Assembly (NCBI RefSeq): GCF_932526225.1
Contig: NC_064038.1
Location: 18,897,075 to 18,961,074 of the forward strand
Origin: Nematostella vectensis
Taxonomy: Eukaryota; Cnidaria; Anthozoa; Actiniaria; Edwardsiidae
DNA length: 64,000 nt
Direction of reading: 5' to 3'
Positions 45,994 through 56,302 of this stretch are shown one piece after another. The notes beneath the pieces were generated by a model, which ran no database searches, had not been told where the DNA came from, and saw only the letters and a list, made by a program, of their open reading frames with translations. Every line of letters starts with the position of its first letter. The stretch's first letter is position 1. Position numbers and translations under genes: made by a program.

Positions 45994-46520
45994 AGTAGGG
46001 CGCGGTAAGTACTTGGATGGGTGACCGCTTCGGAATACCGTGTGCTGTAGGCATTTCCTTTTTGTTACCAAAGTACTCACAGGACTGTTATATAAAATCT
46101 ATTTCTTACACAGTTCTGTCGTCTACGGCCATACCACTGAGAAAGCACCGGTTCTCGTCCGATCACCGTAGTTAAGCTCAGTAGGGCACGGTTAGTACTT
46201 GGATGGGTGACCGCCTGGGAATACCGTGTGCTGTAGGCATTTCCTTTTTGTTATCGAGGTACTCACAGGACTGTTATATAATAGATAGATCTTAAACAGT
46301 TCTGTCGTCTACGACCATACCACTGAGAAAGCACCGGTTCTCGTCCGATCACCGAATTTAAGCTCAGTAGGGCGCGGTTAGTACTTGGATGGGTGACCGC
46401 CTGGGAATACCGTGTGCTGTAGGCATTTCCTTTTTGTCATCGAAGTACTCACAGGACTGTTATATAATAGATAGATCTTACACAGTTCTATCGTCTACGG
46501 CCATACCACTTAGAAAGCAC

Positions 46521-46551
<31 letters not shown>

Positions 46552-47078
46552 AGTAGGGCGCGGTAAGTACTTGGATGGGTGACCGCTTCGGAATACAGTG
46601 TGCTGTAGGCATTTCCTTTTTGTCATCGAAGTACTCACAGGACTGTTATATAATATATATTTCTTACACAGTTCTGTCGTCTACGGCCATACCACTGAGA
46701 AAGCACCGGTTCTCGTCCGATCACCGTAGTTAAGCTCAGTAGGGCACGGTTAGTACTTGGATGGGTGACCGCCTGGGAATACCGTGTGCTGTAGGCATTT
46801 CCTTTTTGTTATCGAGGTACTGACAGTACTGTTATATAATAGATAGATCTTAAACAGTTCTGTCGTCTACGACCATACCACTGAGAAAGCACCGGTTCTC
46901 GTCCGATCACCGAATTTAAGCTCAGTAGGGCGCGGTTAGTACTTGGATGGGTGACCGCCTGGGAATACCGTGTGCTGTAGGCATTTCCTTTTTGTCATCG
47001 AAGTACTCACAGGACTGTTATATAATAGATAGATCTTACACAGTTCTATCGTCTACGGCCATACCACTTAGAAAGCAC

Positions 47079-47109
<31 letters not shown>

Positions 47110-47264
47110 AGTAGGGCGCGGTAAGTACTTGGATGGGTGACCGCTTCGGAATACCGTGTGCTGTAGGCATTTCCTTTTTGTCATCGAAGTACTCACAGGA
47201 CTGTTATATAATATATATTTCTTACACAGTTCTGTCGTCTACGGCCATACCACTGAGAAAGCAC

Positions 47265-47295
<31 letters not shown>

Positions 47296-47450
47296 AGTAG
47301 GGCGCGGTTAGTACTTGGATGGGTGACCGCCTGGGAATACCGTGTGCTGTAGGCATTTCCTTTTTGTCATCGAAGTACTCACAGGACTGTTATATAATAG
47401 ATAGATCTTACACAGTTCTATCGTCTACGGCCATACCACTTAGAAAGCAC

Positions 47451-47481
<31 letters not shown>

Positions 47482-47822
47482 AGTAGGGCGCGGTAAGTAC
47501 TTGGATGGGTGACCGCTTCGGAATACCGTGTGCTGTAGGCATTTCCTTTTTGTTACCGAAGTACTCACAGGGCTGTTATATAATAGATAGATCTTACACA
47601 GTTGTATCGTCTACTGCCATACCACTGAGAAAGCACCGTTTCTCGTCCGATCACCGAAGTTAAGCTCAGTAGGGCACGGTTAGTACTTGGACAGGTGACC
47701 GCCTGGTAATACCGTGTGCTGTAGGCATTTCCTTTTTGTTTTCGAAGTACTAACAGGACTGTTATATAATAGATAGATCTTACACAGTTCTATCGACTAC
47801 AGCCATACCACTGAGAAAGCAC

Positions 47823-47853
<31 letters not shown>

Positions 47854-48194
47854 AGTAGGGCGCGGTAAGTACTTGGATGGGTGACCGCTTCGGAATACCG
47901 TGTGCTGTAGGCATTTCCTTTTTGTTACCGAAGTACTCACAGGACTGTTATATCAAATCTATTTCTTACACAGTTCTGTCGTCTACGGCCATACCACTGA
48001 GAAAGCACCGGTTCTCGTCCGATCACCGTAGTTAAGCTCAGTAGGGCACGGTTAGTACTTGGACGGGTGACCGCCTGGGAATACCGTGTGCTGTTGGCAT
48101 TTCCTTTTTGTTATCGAGGTACTCACAGGACTGTTATATAATAGATAGATCTTAAACAGTTCTATCGTCTACGGCCATACCACTGAGAAAGCAC

Positions 48195-48225
<31 letters not shown>

Positions 48226-48938
48226 AGTAGGGCGCGGTTAGTACTTGGATGGGTGACCGCCTGGGAATACCGTGTGCTGTAGGCATTTCCTTTTTGTCAT
48301 CGAAGTACTCACAGGACTGTTATATAATATATATTTCTTACACAGTTCTGTCGTCTACGGCCATACCACTGAGAAAGCACCGGTTGTCGTCCGATAACCG
48401 AAGTTAAGCTCAGTAGGGCGCGGTTAGTACTTGGATGGGTGACCGCTTCGGAATACCGTGTGCTGTAGGCATTTCCTTTTTGTTACCGAAGTACTCAGAG
48501 GACTGTTATATCAAATCTATTTCTTACACAGTTCTGTCGTCTACGGCCATACCACTGAGAAAGCACCTATTCTCGTCCGATCACCGAAGTTAAGCTCAGT
48601 AGGGCGCGGTTAGTACTTGGATGGGTGACCGCCTGGGAATACCGTGTGCTGTAGGCATTTCCTTTTTGTCATCGAAGTACTCACAGGACTGTTATATAAT
48701 AGATAGATCTTACACAGTTCTATCGTCTACGGCCATACCACTTAGAAAGCACCGGTTCTCGTCCGATCACCGAAGTTAAGTTCAGTAGGGCGCGGTAAGT
48801 ACTTGGATGGGTGACCGCTTCGGAATACCGTGTGCTGTAGGCATTTCCTTTTTGTTTTCGAAGTACTATTAGGACTGTTATATAATAGATAGATCTTACA
48901 CAGTTCTATCGACTACAGCCATACCACTGAGAAAGCAC

Positions 48939-48969
<31 letters not shown>

Positions 48970-49496
48970 AGTAGGGCGCGGTAAGTACTTGGATGGGTGA
49001 CCGCTTCGGAATACCGTGTCCTGTAGGCATTTCCTTTTTGTTACCGAAGTACTCACAGGACTGTTATATCAAATCTATTTCTTACACAGTTCTGTCGTCT
49101 ACGGCCATACCACTGAGAAAGCACCGGTTCTAGTCCGATCACCGTAGTTAAGCTCAGTAGGGCACGGTTAGTACTTGGACGGGTGACCGCCTGGGAATAC
49201 CGTGTGCTGTAGTCATTTCCTTTTTGTTACCAAAGTACTCACAGGACTGTTATATAAAATCTATTTCTTACACAGTTCTGTCGTCTACGGCCATACCACT
49301 GAGAAAGCACCGGTTCTCGTCCGATCACCGTAGTTAAGCTCAGTAGGGCACGGTTAGTACTTGGATGGGTGACCGCCTGGGAATACCGTGTGCTGTAGGC
49401 ATTTCCTTTTTGTTATCGAGGTACTCACAGGACTGTTATATAATAGATAGATCTTGAACATTTCTGTCGTCTACGGCCATACCACTGAGAAAGCAC

Positions 49497-49527
<31 letters not shown>

Positions 49528-49868
49528 AGTAGGGCGCGGTCAGTACTTGGATGGGTGACCGCCTGGGAATACCGTGTGCTGTAGGCATTTCCTTTTTGTC
49601 ATCGAAGTACTCACAGGACTGTTATATAATAGATAGATCTTACACAGTTCTATCGTCTACGGCCATACCACTTAGAAAGCACCGGTTCTCGTCCGATTAC
49701 CGAAGTTAAGCTCAGTAGGGCGCGGTAAGTACTTGGATGGGTGACCGCTTCAGAATACCGTGTGCTGTTGGCATTTCCTTTTTGTTATCGAGGTACTGAC
49801 AGTACTGTTATATAATAGATAGATGTTACACAGTTCTATCGTTTACGGCCATACCACTGAGAAAGCAC

Positions 49869-49899
<31 letters not shown>

Positions 49900-50240
49900 A
49901 GTAGGGCGCGGTTAGTACTTGGATGGGTGACCGCCTGGGAATACCGTGTGCTGTAGGCATTTACTTTTTGTCATCGAAGTACTCACAGGACTGTTATATA
50001 ATATATATTTCTTACACAGTTCTGTCGTCTACGGCCATACCACTGAGAAAGCACCGGTTCTCGTCCGATAACCGAAGTTAAGCTCAGTAGGGCGCGGTTA
50101 GTACTTGGATGGGTGACCGCTTCGGAATACCGTGTGCTGTAGGCATTTCCTTTTTGTTACCGAAGTACTCACAGGACTGTTATATAATAGATAGATCTTA
50201 CACAGTTGTATCGTCTACGGCCATACCACTGAGAAAGCAC

Positions 50241-50271
<31 letters not shown>

Positions 50272-50426
50272 AGTAGGGCACGGTTAGTACTTGGACGGGT
50301 GACCGCCTGGTAATACCGTGTGCTGTAGACATTTCCTTTTTGTTTTCGAAGTACTAACAGGACTGTTATATAATAGATAGATCTTACACAGTTCTATCGA
50401 CTACAGCCATACCACTGAGAAAGCAC

Positions 50427-50457
<31 letters not shown>

Positions 50458-50612
50458 AGTAGGGCGCGGTAAGTACTTGGATGGGTGACCGCTTCGGAAT
50501 ACCGTGTGCTGTAGGCATTTCCTTTTTGTTACCGAAGTACTCACAGGACTGTTATATCAAATCTATTTCTTACACAGTTCTGTCGTCTACGGCCATACCA
50601 CTGAGAAAGCAC

Positions 50613-50643
<31 letters not shown>

Positions 50644-50798
50644 AGTAGGGCGCGGTTAGTACTTGGATGGGTGACCGCCTGGGAATACCGTGTGCTGTAG
50701 GCATTTCCTTTTTGTCATCGAAGTACTCACAGGACTGTTATATAATAGATAGATCTTACACAGTTCTATCGTCTACGGCCATACCACTTAGAAAGCAC

Positions 50799-50829
<31 letters not shown>

Positions 50830-51074
50830 AGTAGGGCGCGGTAAGTACTTGGATGGGTGACCTCTTCAGAATACCGTGTGCTGTTGGCATTTCCTTTTTG
50901 TTATCGAGGTACTGACAGTACTGTTATATAATAGATAGATGTTACACAGTTCTATCGTTTACGGCCATACCACTGAGAAAGCACCAGTTCTCGTCCGATC
51001 ACAGAACTTAAAGTCAGTAGGGCACGGTTAGTACTTGGACGGGTGACCGCCTGGGAATACCGTGTGCTGTAGGC
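35519..51074 (+). rRNA. 5S rRNA genes 192-275
   Basis: Eighty-four full genes start every 186 bp from 35519 to 50957. This block is more heterogeneous than the left part. It includes units whose 5' end reads GTTTACGGCC rather than GTCTACGGCC (for example at 38495, 38681 and 45191) and four clearly diverged units with AACTTAAAGTCAG or close variants in the box A region. The higher divergence near the edge fits the expectation that units at an array end are homogenised less often. Confidence 0.92.
40169..42704 (+). rRNA. Diverged 5S gene subfamily (three of four copies)
   Basis: Genes at 40169, 41471 and 42587 (a fourth is at 50957) share GTTTAC at the start, CACCAGTTCTCG in place of CACCGGTTCTCG, and an altered box A region (AACTTAAAGTCAG, or AACTTACAGTCAG at 42587). 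The changes fall in box A and helix II, so these are probably poorly transcribed or pseudogene copies. They are not adjacent: intervals are 7, 6 and 45 units. They were therefore spread by exchange within the array, not inherited as one tandem block. Confidence 0.75.
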
Positions 51075-51142
51075 ATTTCCTTTTTGTTATCAAGGTACTC
51101 ACAGGACTGTTATATGATAGATAGATCTTAAACTGTTCTAAC

Positions 51143-51170
51143 GTCTACGGCCATACCACTGAGAAAGCAC

Positions 51171-51201
<31 letters not shown>

Positions 51202-51259
51202 AGTAGGGCGCGGTTAGTACTTGGATGGGTGACCGCTTCGGAATACCGTGTGCTGTAGG
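51143..51259 (+). rRNA. Last 5S gene, cut at its final base by a TTAGGG junction
   Basis: The gene is intact through nt 117 (CTGTAGG). Base 118 should be C but is the third G of TAGGG, the start of the TTAGGG tract. The ATTTCCTTTTTG terminator is lost, so any transcript would read on through the TTAGGG tract. The four bases TAGG are common to both partners. Confidence 0.9.
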
Positions 51260-51284
51260 GTTAGGGTTAGGGTTAGGGTTAGGG
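51256..51284 (+). repeat. Short interstitial telomeric repeat at the array edge
   Basis: TAGGG is followed by four perfect TTAGGG units and then TCCCATG. The same tract with the same right flank occurs at 61012-61047 inside an intron of the recombinase gene. It is therefore part of that gene's sequence and not a chromosome end. Confidence 0.9.
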
Positions 51285-52045
51285 TCCCATGTTCTATCCA
51301 ACAATCACTAGTTCCAAGAAGATCAGTGAGCCCTTTGAAGAAATATAATTGGAAACTGAAGAGTCATAACTTACCAGGAGAAGAAAATTGTTGGTTGTGC
51401 CATCGTCAGAGGCGTCGAGAAGAATATCTCTGTATTTGTCCAGATATTCCCTTATGATGACGTTCAATCTGTGATCTTCCTGAATGTGAAAAAAAAAAGA
51501 GAGTCAGCTAATATGATCACGTCACGGAGTCTACACAGAGTATTTAAGTAGAAAATATGTGAAAACAGTAGTAGCACACATAAAATTCCATTTGTGATAA
51601 GAAGAAGATTAAATGGTTACTTTATTATAGTTTAAACAAATAATCCTGTTTCACCATATGCTGTTGTCACGCAATCTACAAGCACATGTCAAAATAAAGG
51701 ATAAATCACAAATGAAAGACTTACTGGCAAATTTGTGACATCAACCCCATGAGAGCCATATGTTTTGTAATCCTCGAATCTGAACATGAGGGTGCCATCT
51801 GAATTCAAGACTAATGAATTCAGTCCCTGGACGTGTTCTCTGTCACCGGACGGGGCAATTCGCAGTGTCCGGATCTCTTGTCCTCTGGAAGGAGGTATCA
51901 ATACGAAAAGCGCGATCGACAGCAGATTCCTGCTCTCCCTAGCCTTGGCACTCTAGACAAATCAAAGCAAACTTTTTTTAGCAAAATTGTGAGTAGAGTT
52001 CCGCTACCGCCGACCCAAGACGGCATGCCTCGACCTTTCCAACAA
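51285..52045 (-). pseudogene. Truncated duplicate of the tyrosine-recombinase gene (exons 6-7 only)
   Basis: This stretch is nearly identical to 61048-61807. On the - strand it keeps exon 6 (51952-51725, 228 bp), which carries the catalytic-arginine motif PPSRGQEIRTLRI and the lysine region DYKTYG, and exon 7 (51479-51375, 105 bp). Both exons are open and their splice sites are intact; the exon 7 acceptor has changed sequence (CATTCAG here, CTTTTAG in the other copy) but is still an AG acceptor. The copy stops at the TTAGGG tract in intron 7 on one side and at 52045 on the other. It thus lacks both the N-terminal exons and the exons for the HxxR and Y residues, and cannot encode a working recombinase. 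Confidence 0.85.
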
Positions 52046-52200
52046 CAATTCTTAAAGAATTGTAAAATTTTTTTGAGACGAGACGAGTACACACATTTAT
52101 GGTTTATAGTGCCAGTGCTCTTGAGTCTGCCAGCTTATATTATTATATGCTCCAAGTAACGCGGGAAACGGCCTTCTGCGTTTCTCTTACGGATCAAATC

Positions 52201-52271
52201 CAAGATGGCGGTCGAGTTAGTTAAAGTGTCAAATCCCACCAATAAGAGCGCGTGTACCAATCAGCCAATCA
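52201..52271. promoter_or_regulatory. Candidate promoter: YY1-like site and three CCAAT boxes
   Basis: CAAGATGGCGG at 52201-52211 matches the YY1 core, which often overlaps transcription starts in animals. CCAAT motifs lie at 52239-52243, 52257-52261 and 52265-52269, a spacing typical of NF-Y promoters. It lies immediately beyond the truncated recombinase copy and 1.7 kb before the first recognised exon of the + strand gene, so it could serve that gene through an unseen first exon. The direction is not certain. Confidence 0.4.
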
Positions 52272-52285
52272 CTTTTCATGATAAG

Positions 52286-52313
52286 AATCTCCGTGGATTT
52301 ATCCACGGAGATT
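52286..52313. other. Perfect 13-bp hairpin
   Basis: AATCTCCGTGGAT is followed by two T and then its exact reverse complement. The hairpin sits just past the CCAAT cluster. It may be a regulatory palindrome or the core of a small inverted-repeat element; the sequence alone does not decide. Confidence 0.75.
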
Positions 52314-53490
52314 ATGCTAATTGGCCACGTGTGCTACAGAAGAGATTATTATATTCCTAAGGTGCGGAAAATTTGATGATATCTCAGGCTGGACGTTCTC
52401 ATAAAAAAGATTCCTTTTAAAAAAAGAGTTTAATGCGGGAGAATACAGTAAATGTATGGATATTTTATAATCAGCTCGAGAAAAGGTGACAGCCTAACCT
52501 TATTGGACAATAATCGCTGTTGTCATAACAGTTTCCAAAATAAGAAAATAAATGCCATACTTAGGATAGCTTCAAATCAATCTTATTGTCGAGAACATAT
52601 ACCGAGAATTATCATTTCTACAATATTGAGCGATGTTATCACTTATAAATGATTCAGATTTCTCACCTTTCAAGTTGTCGGTAAGTAATCTACCTATAGA
52701 ATGAACAACGTTTTTGGAAAACAGAAAGTTTAATTGAAGCATTTTATTCAGCGTGATCAGGTCGCAAAGGCGACATTTTGATGTCTTCAAACAACTTCAC
52801 AATGCCGTAATCTCGGTAGATAACAGGAATATAGAATATGCAGAACACAATTACTTATATTATTATCACCTATATCACTCTTCTCATATAATCAAGCGAT
52901 TATGAAGCGACTTGAAGGAATCACTTCATACCTCGAGTAGATCCTTCATACGGCCTGTGTGTTGATGGAGATCAGCACTTTATCAAGAAAATTCTTGTAT
53001 AAAAGAACCTTTGAAGATATCGTATCACTAGCTTTAGATAGCTATTTTATAGATCTCCTAATTGGATTGAAATTCCGAAATTTAGGACCTGAAATATTCC
53101 CTTTCGGTAATGGCAGCAAACAAACAACACTTTCCCGCCCAGCTAACATTTTCCAAAGGAAGCCCAAATATCTGGAAAGTTAATTCCTTTTTATTCTATT
53201 TCGGAGCCTCCTAAAAGTCTTGAATTTCAAAATTTTCTGGGGAGAGCCCCAGACCCCCTAATAAAGATATGAATATGATACGCTTCTTGCCTGAACTTTC
53301 ATGCCGTTTGAAGTTTTAATTTTTCGAATTTGCATTCATGTCCCCCCACTAACTTTTCAGATTGGTAGTATGAAAAGATATACAAACAAGATTTCTGGTG
53401 GCATAACGGGGCTTTAATAATGCTATTTAGCTTTTAACAATAATGACAAACATTTCACGGTGGAGTATACCCCCGGACCCCTATATATGA
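52314..53490. other. Intergenic DNA without a supported gene
   Basis: The stretch is AT-rich, with only short open frames lacking splice context or protein character. The segment near 53230-53265 (GGGGAGAGCCCCAGACCCCC) resembles a fragment of a common interspersed repeat by its style, which I cannot confirm without a repeat library. No RNA gene was recognised. Confidence 0.5.
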
Positions 53491-53557
53491 GTTTTCTATG
53501 AGTCAATAGAAAGTGAACGAGGCGCGTAGCCTCGCCCCTATTTGACTCATAGAAAAC
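53491..53557. repeat. Inverted repeat with nested GC-rich hairpin
   Basis: The left arm GTTTTCTATGAGTCAATA (53491-53508) pairs with TATTTGACTCATAGAAAAC (53539-53557) with one extra base. Inside it, CGAGGC and GCCTCG form a second stem. Palindromic units like this are common in non-autonomous DNA elements. It lies 20 bp from the next inverted-repeat element and may be part of it. Confidence 0.6.
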
Positions 53558-53577
53558 GAAAACGAGTAGTCTAATTG

Positions 53578-53770
53578 TTTTAGTATAAATCCACTCACAT
53601 ACTACCTTCAAATAGCTGACGATGATTTTAATAACAATTCATGTTGTTTTTGTGAAAAACGCCGTTTTTTTCGCTACTCGCTATCTATCGCTTCGCTCAA
53701 TAGATAGTGAGTATGGGAGCCAATCAAATGGCAGGATTTGTGATAGTATGCGAGTAGATTTATACTAAAA
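53578..53770. mobile_element. MITE-like element with 26-bp terminal inverted repeats
   Basis: The ends TTTTAGTATAAATCCACTC... (53578-53603) and its inverted counterpart (53745-53770) match at 24 of 26 bases. The interior carries a further hairpin, ACTCGCTATCTAT with ATAGATAGTGAGT (about 53676-53713). There is no coding capacity. A target-site duplication is not clear, so the exact ends and the superfamily are unassigned. Confidence 0.55.
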
Positions 53771-53946
53771 TACTATATATACTCCTTGAATATGCTGATT
53801 ATATATGGGCCTGGGAGAACGTGCCGTACGTAAAGAGAATCTCACGACATTAATTTAAGTAAAATACGATCTTTGGCCCTCGCGGTATGGGCAGATTGTC
53901 TTAGCAACTGAAAGTATTGACCATACAAATGTGCGCTTTTTCATAG

Positions 53947-56285
53947 GTGATTCACAACAGTGTCCCTTGTGAACCAAGAGAAGATCTCTACAATCTTTTG
54001 GATGCAAGAGAGGCTACATGCCTCAGAATCAGTGTCCCAGCATACCGAAAAGTTGTCGACGAATTGTATTCAAACCCCAACGAGGGCAGATTAATTGTTT
54101 TGTGCAAAGATAAAAGCACGGAACTTTTGGTAGGTATTGCTATCTTTAAGCGTCAGAATATTGACGCAGATTTGGTGTCTCCTTTGCCACATTCTCAGGT
54201 CCCAGTGTTTGCTGCTGCAAGACATCAGTACTGGGTTCTGTCATACGTGGTCAGAAGGAAAGATTCTCGAGGTAAGTTGATTGGACATTGTTGCCTTTGT
54301 GTTGGAATAGAATATATTTATAGTAATTTTTCAGGTAACCGGGCAAACATTTAATTTTGGCTGCAAGTGGCGGGATCATTTAGAAATACAAGTGCTTTAA
54401 AACTTTACTTAGAGTACCAGTTCACAATTGTCGCGATGTATGACGGCAATTCAATACTAATGTCTCTCTTAGATTTTGAGCAGGACACCCTTTTACGTAT
54501 TAATACCACATTGCTACGAAATTTGGAAGCAAGATATTTGCTGCCCACTCTGAAGAAACATTTAGAAACTCCGGAACGGAATACTGTTCAAGATTCCCAA
54601 TCATCTATGATGGGTCAGGTAATAATTTATTGTAATTTATTATCATCATCATCAACATAATCATCATCATTATTATTATTAATTATAATCACTATTTTAA
54701 TTCAGGCAACTGCTACGAGTACTGCAAGTGCAACTGAAGACACAGAAGGTATTCTAGGTATTCATAGCTCATATTAATGCTTCATGTTTATACATAATTG
54801 TTGGATATGTGGGTAAGACTCATCAGGGGAAAATCACATATTACCCGCCCTACACCTGTGTATCGAGCACTGTTCTATAAACACCAGCACTGGAGCGCTA
54901 AGAACGTCTGAACTGACGCTTTATATGTTGATTCTACATATAGCAATGGATGACTCAGATGACGAATCAGACGTGGGATCAGGCCCTTCTGACCATGGTG
55001 AAGCACCTACGCGTAAACGCCCAAGGACAAGCGTAGATGCTAATCAAGACCATCATAGCAGGAGTATTGTAATTCCTGGACCGGTAATTGATAAGGTTGG
55101 AGGTGATTCAATTGACGATCTAATAAATTTTGTTTCAAGTTTACAATTTACAGGCTTTGTTGAGCATTTGTCGTGGAGGCCATCTCTTAGGTTGAGCGCT
55201 TATTCTGAAGACGAGCGCATGATGATAAGTAATATGTCCAGTATGATCGGCAACATCAAGAAGCACGATGGCAGGTTTGGACTTAGGCAACATTTAGAGA
55301 TTGCCAAACAGATTGAAATCATAAGTAACACACACGGTCGTCACACGTATTGTATAGCCAACGATTTGTTTGGTCCAGGTAAGCCGATTCCAGACTTGAG
55401 CGTTGCATACGCTAAGGAAATATTGCGTGTTAGCTGGGCAGTCCATCGTTATCCCGTGCTGTCACGAGTCCAGCTCAGGTGGGTAGAAGCTATCAGATTT
55501 CTCCCATTCATTTCACAAGTGCTAGATAAGTTATCGGTAGAAAACAGACCTTTTCCCGATAACATCCTGGAGGCCCAGAAAGGTCAGTATGCATATTATC
55601 TTCGTATCAGTATTCAGTTTCCACAGAGAGTCGGGGATGGGGACGGCCTTCCTCTCTCTGATGTCAGAGCAATTCATGGATTTCTTGACAACGAGAGAGA
55701 CCTGACAGATGACGAGACAGCTGATATTCTTTGGGAGCCGTTCAAGCCATTCTTTGGTCTCAAAGGCTCTCCAGACATCACGGGTAAGCAGGTGAGATCT
55801 CGCATTGTGGGATACGACACGCAGGAAGCGCCAAAACCTCAAGACACAGTACCACAGATCTTTTGGTCAAAAGGTAGGGATTTTCTAGAGTCTCAATTGG
55901 AGCATTTACGACAAGGTACGCCATTTGAGCATGCATGTGTCTTGTTAGATGTATTTGGAGTAGATATTTTTGATAGATTTCTTGTAGATGTACGCGGAGT
56001 CTACGACGCAAGACTGGGCGACTCGACAGCAACGCTTCGTCGCTTTGAGATGGCCGAGAGAGCGCTAGAAAGCGGTTATGCTTTTCCAACGGTGAACTAT
56101 TACACTAATGAAGTTCTAATGGAAAAGTTCCAGGAAAGCATATCACAAAAGCGCGGGGGATTCTCCATTGAAGGTAGGTTTATTAACCCTTCTGTGTGCA
56201 GATTACAGAGATATCGGCAGCAAATTCATCGCTCACTACGACGTAGAAGGCAATACTACGAGTAACCTTCGAGAACTACGTACAG
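53947..56285 (+). CDS. Multi-exon gene of unknown function, 3' end cut off
   Basis: The exons I can support are 53947-54271, about 54368-54618, 54706-54748, 54944-56173 and 56202-56285. The last three joins keep phase exactly: GGTCAG to GCAACT in phase 0, GAAG to CAATGG in phase 1, and GAAG to ATTACA in phase 1. The large fourth exon (about 410 residues) starts with an acidic, serine-rich stretch (MDDSDDESDVGSGPSDHG), then a basic TRKRPRTS motif that could be a nuclear signal, then a mixed, probably helical domain with no motif I recognise. The join between exons 1 and 2 is uncertain: a good acceptor at 54333-54334 gives a frame that soon stops, while a weaker AAG acceptor at 54365-54367 keeps it open. 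The intron at 56174-56201 would be only 28 bp. No start codon is assigned; a first exon may lie upstream. The donor at 56286 is followed 17 bp later by the duplicated recombinase 5' flank, so downstream exons are missing here. I do not assign a function. Confidence 0.6.
54640..54692 (+). repeat. ATC/ATT simple repeat in an intron
   Basis: A short run of ATC then ATT triplets lies within the intron 54619-54705 of the unknown + strand gene. Confidence 0.75.
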
Positions 56286-56302
56286 GTAATTCATTTGGCC
56301 CT

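Larger units (their letters stand above)
1..51259 (+). repeat. Tandem 5S rDNA array, 186-bp unit, 276 genes
   Basis: Each unit holds a 118-bp 5S rRNA gene and a spacer of about 68 bp. Gene starts follow 25+186k up to 27739 (150 genes), then 27924+186k up to 35364 (41 genes), then 35519+186k up to 51143 (85 genes). The two register shifts come from a 1-bp deletion inside the gene at 27739 and a 31-bp spacer deletion just before 35519. All units are on the + strand and no other gene or transposon interrupts them. The left edge of the window cuts the array, so the true copy number is higher. Pure tandem 5S arrays of this kind are common in animals; the concerted-evolution pattern (recurring unit classes) is directly visible. 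Confidence 0.97.

Noticed and set aside
1-51259. CRISPR-like array
   Set aside because: The repeating unit is a eukaryotic 5S gene plus a conserved spacer. There are no unique spacers, and the rest of the window has eukaryotic introns.
51256-51284. True chromosome end (telomere)
   Set aside because: There are only about five units, followed by 12.7 kb of further sequence. The same tract with the same right flank sits in an intron at 61012-61047.
51833-52159. + strand 108-codon frame, repeated at 61596-61919
   Set aside because: It is antisense to recombinase exon 6, and its tail differs between the copies where the duplication ends.
52452-53183. Short frames of 62-74 codons in the intergenic stretch
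   Set aside because: They are AT-rich chance frames without splice sites, duplicated support or recognisable motifs.
55531-56089. Two 103-codon - strand frames
   Set aside because: They lie antisense to the large exon of the + strand gene, which has the stronger coding character and phase-matched splice sites.
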